A stretch of 64,000 nucleotides of DNA from Cladopsammia gracilis. Taxonomy: Eukaryota > Cnidaria > Anthozoa > Scleractinia > Dendrophylliidae. Where the stretch lies: assembly GCA_022457155.1 (NCBI GenBank), contig JAJGOT010000450.1, positions 253,501-317,500 of the forward strand, written 5' to 3'. Position numbers and translations under genes: made by a program. The notes below the pieces were generated by a model. It searched no databases, had not been told where the DNA came from, and saw only the letters and a list, made by a program, of their open reading frames with translations. Of this stretch, positions 10,730 through 24,100 are shown piece after piece. The stretch's first letter is position 1. The number at the start of each line of letters is the position of its first letter.

Positions 10730-12086
10730 TATGTTAAGAATATACCCAAGGCTGAGATTTTGTTAAAAACATTCTTTGCATGCTGATGACAAATAAAATA
10801 CAGTGAAACCTGTATTAAGCGGACACCCTCGGGACTCACGCTAGTGTCCCCTTAATAGAGGGGTCCGCTGAATACAGGTCCGTTTCACAGCAAATATGGG
10901 AAGAAAATTTAGGGACTCAAGCAGCTGCTGTCCGCTTAATAGATGGTGTCCGCTTAATATGGGGTCCGCTTGATACAGGTTTTACTGTACAATAAAATCA
11001 CATAATATTTTAAATGAATTTAATTATACCATGTGATTTTAGTAATTTTAGTTTAGCTAGATATATATTTTCTTGTAACAAAAAATGTCATGGAAATGTG
11101 AAAATAGAGTATTGTATTGTATTGTATTATTGTATTGTGTTGTATAAAAGTATGATAACAAAACGATGGAAACTAGTACTAGACATATGATCGACAATTC
11201 GGATAAAAGGTACAAAAGATATCCATAACAGTTGGTCGTTTTAATAATATTCTATAGGAAGTTTGTAGACGTCCATGAATGACAATTATATGCACTACTT
11301 GGTCACATCCCTTTTATTTAACTGAAATACTATACTCTGCAATCAAAGAATGTAAAAAGAATATTTTCAGCCTAAAGTCGGCAAAAAATAGAATATCCAT
11401 CCAGCCTGGGCATGAAAAATATACATTCTAATAAATAAGAAAGTTAGTCACAGAACATAATCATACAAAAAATAGAAAACAAGACAGAAAACTTGGTGGG
11501 TGGCCTGTGCGCAGGCGCTAGAAAGGGGAGGGTGAAGGGGATTCCGGCGCGCGCGAAGCGCGTAAAGGGAGCGCGAAGGAAGTTTCCTTCCGCCTTAACC
11601 GCGGTCAAACGAGAGAAATTTGCAAAAGTTAAGCAGAGTATACTTAAAAGTTAAGGTTGTCATTTTCACTGTTTAAAATTTAATATATTGCCAATACACT
11701 GACAATTAACCAAACGTTTTTAAAGTTTACTAAAAAAGTTCTAAGCGTTTAAATACTATGAACTGCAGAATTGGCGCTATTTGCCAACAGGTAATTTTGA
11801 TCAGGCGCAAAGAGTTTTGGTCAGTTTTAAACGGAAAAAAACTCATCATTTTGAGAACAAATTATAAGATATGAAACGTCAACTAATTTTTTTATTCATC
11901 CTTGCCCATATTTCCATTTAATATTAAATATAATCCCACTAAAACGAAAAACGCGTCGGACTTTTGACAGCGGTGGAGCTTGCACTTCCGCGCTCTCCGA
12001 GGCTGTCCACGCGCTTCGCACGCGCGCCTGATTTCCCTATTCCTTTCCTCGTTCTTGCACCTGCCAAGAAGGTTACTTTATGGTTT
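10730..12086. repeat. Segmental repeat, copy 2
   Basis: Colinear with 1-340 plus 2777-3566. It lacks the 2436-bp transposon of copy 1 (empty site at 11275-11276) but contains a 187-bp MITE at 10801-10987 whose empty site is intact in copy 1 at bases 70-71. The repeat ends about 40 bp beyond the stop codon of the minus-strand HyuA-DUF917 gene, so it forms that gene's immediate 3-prime flank. Confidence 0.85.
10801..10987. mobile_element. TA-flanked MITE (CAGTGAAACCTGTATTAAGC ends), 187 bp
   Basis: The ends are CAGTGAAACCTGTATTAAGC and an imperfect complement ending TACAGGTTTTACTG, with TA on both sides. The homologous position in repeat copy 1 reads AAATACAATAAAATC with a single TA, a natural empty site that proves recent insertion. 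Another copy of the same end begins at 63982 and runs off the window. Confidence 0.9.
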
Positions 12087-12128
12087 GTTAAAAGACTTCA
12101 TTACAATAAAGATACAATCCCGTTAAGC

Positions 12129-15100
12129 TTATTTTTCTCCTTGTTTACAATAAAATGTTTTGTCAATTCTTGCTTCAGGGATGGGAGGGTGTTCCTTGTA
12201 CTCGGCGATGGGACTGTACTTAATATCTTTATATCCAAACACTGCTGGTCCGACAGTCGCTAATCCCTGCGGGGTGGCCCACTGTGGATAACAGGGCATG
12301 GCGATGGCAGCCACTCGCAAACCATAACGAACTTCCTCTGTTGTGATTGGCTGACCTGTGTCTTCATCAACCAAAGAGATCAGATCAGGAACTGTGGCTA
12401 CAATTCTGCCTTTGGTTCCGTCAGGTCTGAGGATGAAAGCCACGTAGTTCTCATTCTGGAACTCGATGCCAAGATTTACTCCATTGAATCGCGGCGCCGA
12501 GCCCTCAATTGTTAATGTTCCTCTGTCGAATCCACCTTCAGTTACTCGGCGTGTATCAGCGATCTGAAACAAAAGATATTTCCAGCTCAGCTTGAACATT
12601 CAACTTACTGGTTTGTATACTTCTCTTTACAGCAAGTTACAGTCTTGGACACAACTCGTTGAGTCAGTAGTGTTTCCGCGCGCAAGACAATCGTCAGTCT
12701 AATGTCCTGTCAAAAAACACATTTATCGAAGCCCTCCCCTCCACCTCCGTTCAATGTTGCATAGAGGGGTTGCTCAGAGACCAGGGATGCTTTTTGAGTA
12801 TGTACAACATTGTTTTGTGGGGGGGTAGGGGGAGGTACAGCTGTAGATATGATAATTCCTTTTAAATGCTGAGAAATGCTCAAAATTTGTCTAAGTGTCT
12901 CAAAAAATAATAGAACGGTTTTCAATTGAGTGTCGTAAAACCAAAAGCAAAGTCATCATTCTGGCCAATCACAGCAGACACAGACAATCCAATGAACCAA
13001 TCAGAACTTAAAGTAAATACATGTCGTCGGCGCCAAGCGCGGGAAAATGCGTGCGAATAAATCACGATTGGTTTTGGTTTTACCTGTGATTGGTTGAGAA
13101 AATGTCGCAAGATTTTTGAGCCAATCACAAAGCGTAGCAATGAAAAATGTCACTAAATTACTTTCGACATTCAATTGAAAAGCGCTCTTAAAGTTATTAA
13201 ATTATCTTTAAAAAAAGAAATTGTTTTTCGCTATGTTTGCGTAAGGATAGTGGTAAAAAAATCGGCTAAAACTATGGTCTTTTTTATCTATATGAACTTC
13301 AAAGAAAGTGTGTTAGCAAATAAAAAGATTAGCTTCCTTTGCAGGCAAGTCATTGGGTGTAAGAACGGCTGAGATCTCTCTCTTTCTCTCGATCTCGATC
13401 TCGATGTCGATCTCGATCGAAACACAAACACAAATTTCCGAACCTTTCCAGTTATTAGTAGTCTGCCGTTCTCAAGTTGAAGGATGCTGTCTACGGGAGA
13501 CACCTTGTCGTCTCTTGCATGAAGTACAGAGTTACCGAGACGCCATATGCGACTCAAGGAATACAGGACGCATTTTTCCTTAACATCACTCCAGTCAAGA
13601 ACTGAAGCGAGACCAGATGCGCATCTAAAAAGTGAACATAACAAAGAAAATGCAACCCTTAACCTTTTATGCACCTTTTTTGGCAGAAAAGGTACCTTTT
13701 TCATATACTGTCCATAGAAAATGGTACTCCTTTCATTTACCTACAGAAGAAACACTGCATCTCTTTACTATACGCTTGAAATAAACTTATGGAACGATAT
13801 TCTTCACAGAAAAAAACATCCCAGCAGCCGTTACGTGCCGGTCTGTTTGAAATATTTTGAAAGGCCCTTTTTATATACTTCAACTCGTGAAATCCCTAAA
13901 CTTTTTTGTACCTCCAGCCTCAAAAAAAAAGTTAAAAAAAAATTTTTGTACCTCCAGCCTCGTTTTGGTTTACTTGATATTTTTATGGGTTTGAATCGAA
14001 ACAAAGTCAACTCCAACCACACTTTCACTCAAAGAATAGGGTACCAAGTACACAACTGAAAAATGGTCTGTTGTCATGAGTCCATGGAAAAGTATTTTTC
14101 TTTTCAAAGACGGTAGCAAAATTCTTAGTTCCTCCACAACGACCTTATTTTCTAAAACACACAAGGCTTTGGGGACCATTTTCACACGCGAGTGCTTGAG
14201 CCCGCGTTGTAACCGAATGCCTCTCAGAAAAGCAATAATGCCGTCTCGTCTCGAAGCCTAACGATTATTCATGTGAAAAAGTTTTAATTCATTTGTTCTC
14301 GCTGCGAGTTTTGTCTTACAGCGTGATTGGCTAATACTAAAACGTTCTAGCTCTGAACGCTTGAAAAACGCCCGACTAATTTTATGTGCAAACAAACGCA
14401 AAGCCGATTAATAAATAATTAATTTACTTTTCATATTTTACACACGACATTATACATGCCCCATTTCAATTGTTTTCTCTCTGAAGAAGTCCTCCAAACG
14501 TTTTGGTGATTCAGCAAACGTCACTGCAACAACATTTCCTTTCTCGTCTGCGATCGCCGCAGGGTACGACGGACTACCATAAACATACGGCAAAAACATC
14601 TGCAGCTCAGGGAAGGCTCTCCCCATGCCATCCGCGTCCACTATGGGAAGTCCCAACTCTGCGCCGGCTATCAGAGGTTCAAGACTGTTAACGCCTCCTA
14701 TCTCAGAACAAGCGAGAGCGACAAACTTCTTGTTTGATTGAGAATGCTGTGTAGCAAAATCAAGAGAATGTATTTTAATTTAAAGTGCCCCTGTGATCAA
14801 ATTTTTGATTTTCATTTTTTTACACTTTCGTGTACTATTAGACTTTCTTACGTATCTTGCCAAATTTCAATCCATTACGAACATCAGAAGTCATTTTATT
14901 TTAACATTTATTTCCAAGAATTTACGGCCGCCATTAATCAACCTTGTTCGAAGGCTTGGTTGCGGATGGGAGAAAGTGACGTCAAAGACTCAAACATACC
15001 TCACGGGTTGAAATTATAATAACAATCAGCATAGAAAATTGCACGAAGAACAAGTCCAAAGTTTTTGTTGCTTTTCGCGTGATTTTAAATACTTATTGTT

Positions 15101-18100
15101 ATTATAATTTCAACCCGTGAGGTATGTTTGAGTCTTTGACGTCACTTTCTCCCATTCGCAACCAAGCCTTGGAACAAGATTGATTAATGGCGGCCATAAA
15201 TTTTACAAAATAAATGTTAAAATAAAATGACTTCTGATTTTCGCAATGAATTGAAATTTGGCAAGATGAGTAAGAAAGTCTAATTGTACACTAAAATGTA
15301 AAAAAATGAAAATCAAAAATTTGATCACAGGGGCACTTTAATGAAATAGCAATATCAATTGATAGCGTGATTTAAAATGCTGGATCTTTGTAAGTAGTGT
15401 CCCTTAAAAAACACAGGCATTGAGAAGAATCGTCGCTTAAATTTAAAATAAGTCGATAAGCGAACTTTCTAGATGATTCGCCGAAGATCTGTGTTAAGTT
15501 AATTTGTCTGAATTGAAGTTTTCCAGCTTCTGTCGCTAAAAACTAATTATGGTTGAATTTCTCTTCGAAACGTCATTTCGTATCTTCCTCTTGGTGCTCT
15601 ATAATCATTTCGTGTTTGATATCACGTATAAAAACATACCTCGATAGAATGGTTAACTCTTAACCTTTGTCGTGCAACCTATATAATGATACACTTTATA
15701 ACCAGATTTGGCTTTTTATAAACAAATAGGCTTTATATAAACAACGGTTTGTTTAATCAATGAAATAGATCTAATGTGAACCCACTATCCTTATTGAGGG
15801 ACTCGCAATCAGAACTTTCGAGAAGCATAAGAAGGCACTTCGGCTATCTAGCGTAACCCGAAAAAACCTTACCCTCAAATCTACTCATTTTATAATTCAT
15901 TGGTGTAACGCCACGAGTTATTAGAATAAAGCTTTTTTAGATACAACTGTACTATTTTGCCACTCAAAGTCCATTTTAGTAGTTGTTGTTTAACCCCTCT
16001 TTTCAAAGTCATTTTAATATACTTTATCATGCATGCAAGTCATAAACCCAAGTGCAAATGGTATGCGTTCCCCTGACCACTCTCTGATTGGTTTAACACT
16101 GCTATTTGCATCAAACACAAGCCTGTCTGTATAGGGGACAGGCTCTGTCTCACCCGTTTATGTCAGTAGAAGGGTAGAAAGCACCCGTACCTCGACATTC
16201 AAGGTAAGCAAATCTTGGACTTCTACTACTTTTATCCCCTTTTCGACATCTAATTCCTTTACGTTACCACCATCGAGTACAATGTTAATGGCTTGAACTG
16301 CCTCCAGGGCTGAAGCAGTTTCCCGACTGAACAGTCTCTCGAGATCGATCACAGGCGCACCCATACTATCTGGTATTCCTATTGGACCAGTAAGCTCTGG
16401 AATGGATCCTAATCTGGAAGTCAATCACCATCATAGGTTTTAGAACACAATTTTTTTCAGATACAATGCATCTCTTCAGGACCTCTAGACCTGGGTATCC
16501 CGCAGATGTAATGTTGTTTTTTTTTCTTCTATTGTTTTCTCAGCCAATCATGTAAGGCATTCCGAGACGTATCTGGCGCCTCATGTTTTTTCAAGCTTTT
16601 TATTTCAGTTTCATTTTGGACTTATAACTCTTTGTGGTATACAATTAAAATACTAGACGCCAGACGGTTCATTCTTAGGTCTGTGGAAAAACGATTCTCT
16701 CTTCCCTTATTTTGGATTCGAGCATTACGATCCAAACTTTAGAAACGCTTTCATTTCAAAAACAGACAAAAGAAAAATAGCAGGACCTCCGTTTTCAAAT
16801 CATTGAACTTTCAGCTGTGCTTCAAATCTGGACTCAGAAACCACAGTGTTGCGGCGTTGTTAAATTGATCGTCGCCTTCATCACCGATTTCACTCTCCTT
16901 AGTCATAACTACTTTTATGATTGTTAAAATCATTAGCTCTACTTTTTAAATATTTGTAATCTTCACGCCCCTAATGGAAAGCAACATCTTTGCGATTGCT
17001 GTTGGAGCTAGTATGATTTCAAGTAAAGTTTACATACATTTTACATACAAACATACCTATCGGGGTGAATAACACGGATTTCCTTTCCAGCCTTTATAAG
17101 CTGCAAGGCTCTTAATCTGCCAAGGTAGGGGCTTCCACCACCCCCACATCCTAAAATACCTGCTCCAATGGAGATACATTCGATATCAAATTCGTTCAGG
17201 ATCCAGTCCCCAGTCTTAGGATCTACATACGGATCTCTGAACACAATGGTTTCTTCTTCTCCATCCTTGGCCCATTCTGTCCAGGCAGGGTCTTGCTCAA
17301 CAGACGAAGCAGGCTCATCGGTCGACTCGCTGTCTTTTAATTCCTCAGCTGCATGGAAGTTTAACAAACAAAATTTCATAAACGACACATTTTAACTACA
17401 CAGGAATGATGTAACGTTTGAGGACTGGAGCAAAGGAGACATTCAAAGCCTTCCGAAGGCCTTTTGACTCAATAATAGAGCTAGCGGTTTCCAATTGAAT
17501 GTCGGAAGTATTTTCTCGATTACTTCGGTTTTGCATTGCTACGCTTGTGATTGGCTAAAAAACTCTCGCGCCACTTTATCAGTGGTAAAACCAAAAACAA
17601 TCGTGACTTACTCACAGGGACCTCACACGTATTTTTCCGCGTTTGGCGCCGACGACATGTATTTGCTTCGAATTCTTATTGGATCATTCGATTGTCCGTC
17701 TCTTATTTGATTTACCAAACAACTGCTTTGAGCTGTTTCATACCCATTCAGGATTGCTAACGTCTGTGTAGCAATGTTGCTTCATAGCGTGGTTGTTATT
17801 CAAACCCTAACATGTTTAGACACTTATCAAAAAGCCCAATGTTTAACATTAGGACTCTCTAAACTGACTTTTAACGCTTCTGTTTTAAATGTGCCAAAAC
17901 ATTTTATAAAACAAATAAATAAAATTATTTTCAGTTTCATTTGGGACGGCAAACCCCCAAAAATTAAAAAAAGAACGGTCATCGCAGAAAAAAAAGAAGG
18001 TGGCCTCAAAATGTGCGATTTTGAAATTATGGAAAAAGCTTTGAAAATTGCTTGGATTAGTAGAATTCAAAGTCAATCTTCTGCTTCTTGGAAAATTATT

Positions 18101-21100
18101 CCTAACCAGTGTGTAAATCACCTCGGAAATTTCTCTTTTCTGACAAAATGTAACTACAAAACCGAATTACTTAAGCTAGAGAGCCTCCCTATTTTTTATC
18201 CCATGATTCTCGATTATTGGCGCGACTTCAAAAACTTACCTGATCGTACTACTACCAATATAAAAAATGAAATTATATGGAACAACTGTAATATTTTAAT
18301 TGATAAGAAGCAAGTTTTTTATAGAAAATGGTTTGCAAAAAATGTTATTCATGTGCAAGATTTACTGAATGAACAAGGCAACCTCTGTAGTTTTTTAGAA
18401 TTCAAAACAAAGTTTAATTTAGATGTACCCTTTACGAAGTTTTATGGTCTTATCAACGCCATTCCTCGCGCGTGGAAAAATGCTTTAAAACCGCATGGTC
18501 AAAACAACCTCAACGATACTTCTACCACACCCCTAATCACAAGTTCTATTTATTCTGCAATCTTAAAAAACACTTTCGTACCACCAACCTCTCAAACCAA
18601 AATTTTACGACACGGCTTTTTAGAAAATAATGTTCATAAAGTTTACCAAATGCCTTTCATAGTTACAAAAGAAGTTAAACTCATAATGTTTCAATACAAA
18701 ATTATACACAACATACTCCCTACTCAAACGAGCCTTTTCCGTGACGGTATCTCTGAAAGTGATCTTTGTCCGTTATGTGGGTGGGAGAAGCAAACTTTAA
18801 AACATATGTTAATCCAATGTAGTAAACCACTCTCCTTCTGGAATACGTTTCAAGAGTGGTGGTTTGAAAAAGCAGGTGAAAGACTTTCTTTAAAACACGG
18901 TAGCATATTATACGGCTATTTTGACAATACAAAATACTGGCAGGCATTAAACTACTCAATTCTAATAGCAAAATACTATATATTCTGCACGTCAAACAGG
19001 CGCCAAGGTGAACTATACTTCTGTAACTTCCTGCTGCGAATCCAAGAAAAAATTGAAATAATTAAGGAAACTGAAATTGCAAAGAAATGCTTGCCTGCTT
19101 TTCGCCGAAAGTGGATAGTTCTTCTATAACTAGTTGTTCTTTAATTAATATTGGTAAATTTGTAAATGTAACCCTACGTTTGCGTAGTTCGTGTAGTATC
19201 TTATTGTAATGCAGTAATGTAAAAAATGTAGTATCATATTGTAATGCAGTGATGTAAAAATGTAGTATCATATTGTAATGCAGTGATGTAAAAATGTAGT
19301 ATCATATTGTAATGCAGTGATGTAACAAATGTATTGTTTCAAAATAAAATAAAATTAAAAAAAAAAAAAATCAAAAAGCCCAGGACTTATTTTAGTACTA
19401 TGGTTCTGTTTTACCTGGCTCTGCTACTTCCTCAGAAATATCTTCGTCGGGCTCGGCCAGGTCTCCAACAACTTTCAGATAATAGCGTACCGCATTTCCA
19501 GACAGGTAGGTCAGCGGTACTTCCATTACGTCAACTACTTCCAAAGTTTGCTCATCAGCCCCTGCTTCGACAGCTTTTTCGCGCGCCCCTCTTTCCGCTT
19601 TCTCGAGTTCAATTGCACGTGTAGTGTAATTCACTACACGTGAATTCACTGTAGAAATCACTTGATCAAACGTCCCACTTACTTTGCTTAAGGCAGCACC
19701 AACAGCATTTGCAGCCTACAAGATTGATCAAAACAAAGTTTCTCCCATATTCTAAATTTAAGCTAAAGGATGACTGGTGTGTGTTAACACTGGATGAGTG
19801 AGACCAATTTTGTGTTACACTCACATAGCTTTTTTTGCATTAACATTTATCTACAATGTTTCGCTATTACAGTGCATTTTCATTAGTGCATAATTGCATT
19901 ATAATTATTCCAAAATATCACGTGATGAGCGTGGAATTAAGGGTACCGTGCGGCACGAAATGTTTGCGGGAGTTTAATTTTGTGAATGGGCGATTTTTTT
20001 GTGTTTTGCGGGAACGAATTCGACAGGCTTTTTCTTGCTGAGAATTAATTTTTGTGATTTACAGGAACTCATATTCAATTGGGTTTACAACATTTTCGAT
20101 TTTATTAGAGTACATGCAATCGAAATACAGGTGAAACAACATGCAGATGTGAAACACGTTAGTCAGTGCCACTCTACTACAATACAGTAAAAACCCGCGT
20201 ATAAGAACCTAGAAATTAAGAACCTCCTGGCAGAAATTTGCTACTTTAATACTGGTTTATTTTTTTAAAAACTGGTTTTATTTTTTGAAACTGATTTGTT
20301 CTTGATTATAAGCATTTATTCTATAAAATAACAGTTTATAATGATGAACATACCATATATTATGCTACTTTAATACCCCAAAATATAAGAACCTGCTTTG
20401 CCAAACTCTAAAAAAGTAGGTTCTTATACGCGGGTTTTTACTGTAGCTCTTTTCACGGTTAACTCTGCTCATTTGCATTACAATGAAATCTAGCATGTAT
20501 GTGAGGCAATTTCGGGCTATTTTGTAGTTTTAGCCCGAAATTGCCTCGCATCCACGTTGGATAACATTGTAATGCAAATGAGAAAAATCAACCGTGAAAA
20601 GGGCTATTGCATGTAAACGAAAGAGACGTTTTAAGAAATGTCGATAAATGAGCACCAACACGATTTTACATTAAGTGTAAAAGGTGATATTTGTAGACAA
20701 TTTCACTGAACAGTGGAGTAAACTTTTGCGGGAATATTATTCTTTTTTCGGATCGTGAAAAAAGAAAACGCAAAAATTTAGTGCCACACGGTTTTAAGGA
20801 CGTTCGCGCTAATTGTTTATGCGCATCCTTACTGCGCACGCAATTCATGTTGCAACGCCATGCTACGTCATGCACGAACGCGCGCGCAAGAAAAGAAATC
20901 TATGGCAGCCGTTGCGTTAACTTTGCTTAGATTTAAAGGCCCACTGTCACCCATTCGGCTTTGCGGTCGTTTGCTTTTGTTTTCAAATGACGAGCTCGCT
21001 CGTGATTGGCTCTTTCGGGAATTTTCGACTGCGTTAAATTCGCAATGCAGTTTGGGTGATAGTGGGCCTTTAACTCGCTTGGATGGTCGGTGACCCTCAA

Positions 21101-24100
21101 TTTTTTTTTTGATAGATAATTTTCTTTGCCACTGCTCGACAGATTGTGAAAAAATGAACAAAAAATCAATGTAGGAAGTTTAATTTTTTTTTCCATTTTT
21201 CTACCCGCGCGACATCGAATCCTGCCAATTTGCGGCTGTCAGAATTTGCAAATGCTGTTGTTCGAAGATTAAATTTACTTTTAGAAACGTCACCAGTTGA
21301 ATGAATTTGCCGAACAGACCTACTCACATAAAATTTGGGAAAGAAAGTTGCATTTTGGGGATTTATTTGCAATAGTTTTTAGACTAAAAGACATTGGGGT
21401 CTCATCTCGTAAGGAAGACCAATTTTTCAAAATAAGGGCCGCCCTTCAGCTATCTTGTCTCGGAAACGAAGTCGGTGACCCCCGAAAGAAAGAAAGTTGC
21501 GTTTTAGAGATTTATTTGCAATATTTTTAGACTAACAGACATTAGGGTCTCATCCCGTAAGGAAGATCGATTTTTCAAAATAAGGGACGCCTTTTAGTTT
21601 TCTTATCTCGGAAACCAAGTCTGTGACCCCCTCATTTTTTTTGCATTTCTGACACGAACAACTCATAACCTAGCTGTAGCAAAAGTTTTATAAAAAAAAT
21701 CAATGTTAGAAGATTTTCGCGCGGACGTCGTTAAGGGGAAGTAACGTATTTGAACATAGACCCAAGGTTAATTGTTGGTTCAATACTTAAAGGATATTTT
21801 ATCTTTGAATTCATGAAGAGTTATAGCTTTAGAGTAGTTGGCTTGTAGAAATAATGGCGAGCTTTTGAAGGCGATTTTCAGCGAAGAAATGTTTGGAAAG
21901 CGATGGAATCAGCCATTTAAAATTGTCGGAAGAAGGATCAGGACACGAAGATCCAGCCATTCAAGAGATTTTGTCAAATTTGCTCAAAGAAGGCATATAC
22001 AAAAGTTGTGACGAAGTGGAACTACTCGATCGGAGGAGATGATGAACAAAAATCAGTCTATAAATTGAATTTTCTTCATATGGGAATGAAGACGACCTTG
22101 ATGAAACGAAGGCTTGGAACCCTGTTGTTTTATTTATGAGGAATGTGTGTTTATGAGGAATGTGTGTTTGGCTGAAAATGGCGAGAATGTTGCTAAACAA
22201 ATCATCCCTTCATTCTTGCACTTGATATTCAATGCAGAGTGAGAAAAATCAACGTTTGTGCTGTGTACATGGGGAATTTCGTGGACACTCTCAGACTAAC
22301 ATTGTCTGCCATATTCATTATAACGACCAGAGTGTATGGTTTGTGCTTACTGCTTGTAGCTCTCATAGTTGACCTGGAATTGAGCCTGAGGTGTCAAATG
22401 AAAGCTAAATTAATCTAGTTAATAGATTTAGTTCGTCCTGTAGTCATTCAGTGTCATGTGAATGTTACAGAACATTTCCTTTAAAAAATTGTATTTTTTT
22501 GCAATGAAAATTTGCCTTTATTGCTAATTTGTTTTCCTTTGAAAAATGTTTAGGTCGGTTCCACTCAATGTTTATTACTTTATTTTGAAAGAGGGACTCT
22601 TAAGGTTTCATTTGATGGGTAAATTATGTGGTTGTAACCAATATATAAACACTTTGAGGATCACTATTTGGCATCAACCAAAACCAGACGAGGAAAAATT
22701 AAAGAATGCCAGGATACAAAGAGTTAAGCACGCGCAGATCGACGAATCGTACTGACCAGGCGAAAAATGATATGCCAGGTAAGGATGAGAGGCAAAATTG
22801 GTGGGTTTGGGGTACCAGAGTATAAAATTAAGCAATTAACAAGTAAAATACCTCATAATATCTTGGACGATCGACGTTCGAAGCTCCTTTAAAAGTTTCC
22901 GATCGTTTTGGTTTTGGGTTCGCAAGAATGCTACCTCCTCCAACAAGGATAACTAACTGATCTTCAGCACTGAGCTGTTGAGCGATGGAAGACCCGCATC
23001 AGTTGTAGTTGGACAAGAGACACAAACGGCCCACACAGACAGAGCTCAACCCGGTTTCTGTAGCACAAAGCTCTGCTCAAATTCAAGCAAATTATTTTCG
23101 CTGGGTTTTTAATTAGTTCTCAAGCTAAGTTTCTTCTGGACAGTAAAAACGTTCAAAACTAGGGATTTTTCCTGGGATTATGTTGAAGTTGAATAACTTC
23201 AATTTGTTTTTATTTAAAGGCTTTAATATGAGCAAAAGTAAAATACGCAAACGTATATTTGAAAACTGGTGGGGAGTGGGGGGGGGGGGGGTTTCTGGTA
23301 TTGGCTGTACATGTTTAATAACTTCTCGTTTTATATTAAAAGTGGAATATGCAAATGTAATTTTAAAACTGGGGGATTATCCGGGATTTTGTATATGTTG
23401 AGTAACTTTTCTTTTTATTTAAAGAAAAGTGATCTACATGGTGCGCAATGACCAGTGGAGGAAAGGGAAATAAAACTGAATTATCAATCTTGTTTTTCTT
23501 TAAGCAATCGCGGGTGATCTAGCCATGCAAACATATTTTGGACTGGTGAGGAGTCAAATAGCAAGTAAACATTACAACAGTTGACATGATCTTTTAAAAT
23601 AAGCATTGCTTCAATCAATGAAACTGTATTGCTTTTATAAAGGCATAAAAATACCTTGACGCGATCAACTGCTGATTCAATTTTTCTTTTAATCTCCTTT
23701 AGCGCCCCAATCCTGATGTCTTCTGGGATGTGTTTTACTCTTTGCTTTTCCCCGATGTTGTTGCAGAAACCAGACCCAACAGCAATATCAGTTGATGTCA
23801 TTGTTTTTCCCTTAAACACAAGGGCTTCAGAAGTTAACTTGTAACCAACACTTTCAGGTCCAACTTTTATTCCGTCTTGGTGATCATACATAGAAACAAA
23901 ACGTAAAGAATATCAACAAAAAATAAATGAAATGACCTTCATTTACCCTCGGTAAGGGTGTTTATAGCACAAGTGCTACTGGGGTCCAGCATTTAAATAA
24001 CAGAAACAAATACTTCAAATTGAACATAACATGTTAAAAATTCCAACTGTCCAGGAGGAATACCAGTTTATTGGCTTAATTTTACAAGCGTGACCGAGTA

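Larger units (their letters stand above)
17839..19369 (+). mobile_element. 5-prime-truncated Tx1/L1-like LINE
   Basis: The element is bounded by a 13-bp direct repeat ATCAAAAAGCCCA (17826-17838 and 19370-19382), starts mid-ORF, has a 3-prime UTR with about four 34-bp tandem units, and ends in an A-rich tail. It is antisense to copy A and stops about 33 bp short of the 5-prime splice site of exon 7. These are the hallmarks of target-primed reverse transcription with 5-prime truncation. Confidence 0.92.
19945..20792. mobile_element. Inverted-repeat element hosting two nested MITEs
   Basis: The left end ACCGTGCGGCACGAAA is mirrored at the right as TTTAGTGCCACACGGT. Subterminal sequence on both sides is rich in GCGGGA and AATTTTTG-type motifs. 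Two TA-flanked elements lie within it. No clean target duplication was found, so the outer limits are approximate. It lies in the intron between exons 7 and 6 of copy A. Confidence 0.55.
20798..21730. mobile_element. TTAA-flanked element, 933 bp
   Basis: The ends GGACGTTCGCGC and the complement of CGACGTCCGCGC are flanked by TTAA at 20794-20797 and 21731-21734. It contains a smaller TTAA element and a 145-bp tandem duplication. No coding region is evident. Confidence 0.65.

Noticed and set aside
14793..15019. Two overlapping plus-strand ORFs
   Set aside because: They lie in one arm of the 554-bp hairpin element and have no protein features.
17774..17838. N-terminal extension of the LINE ORF upstream of 17839
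   Set aside because: It lies outside the target-site duplication, so it is host intron read through by chance.
23180..23451. Short imperfect duplications with a poly-G run
   Set aside because: Similarity between the two halves is weak and no boundaries could be set.
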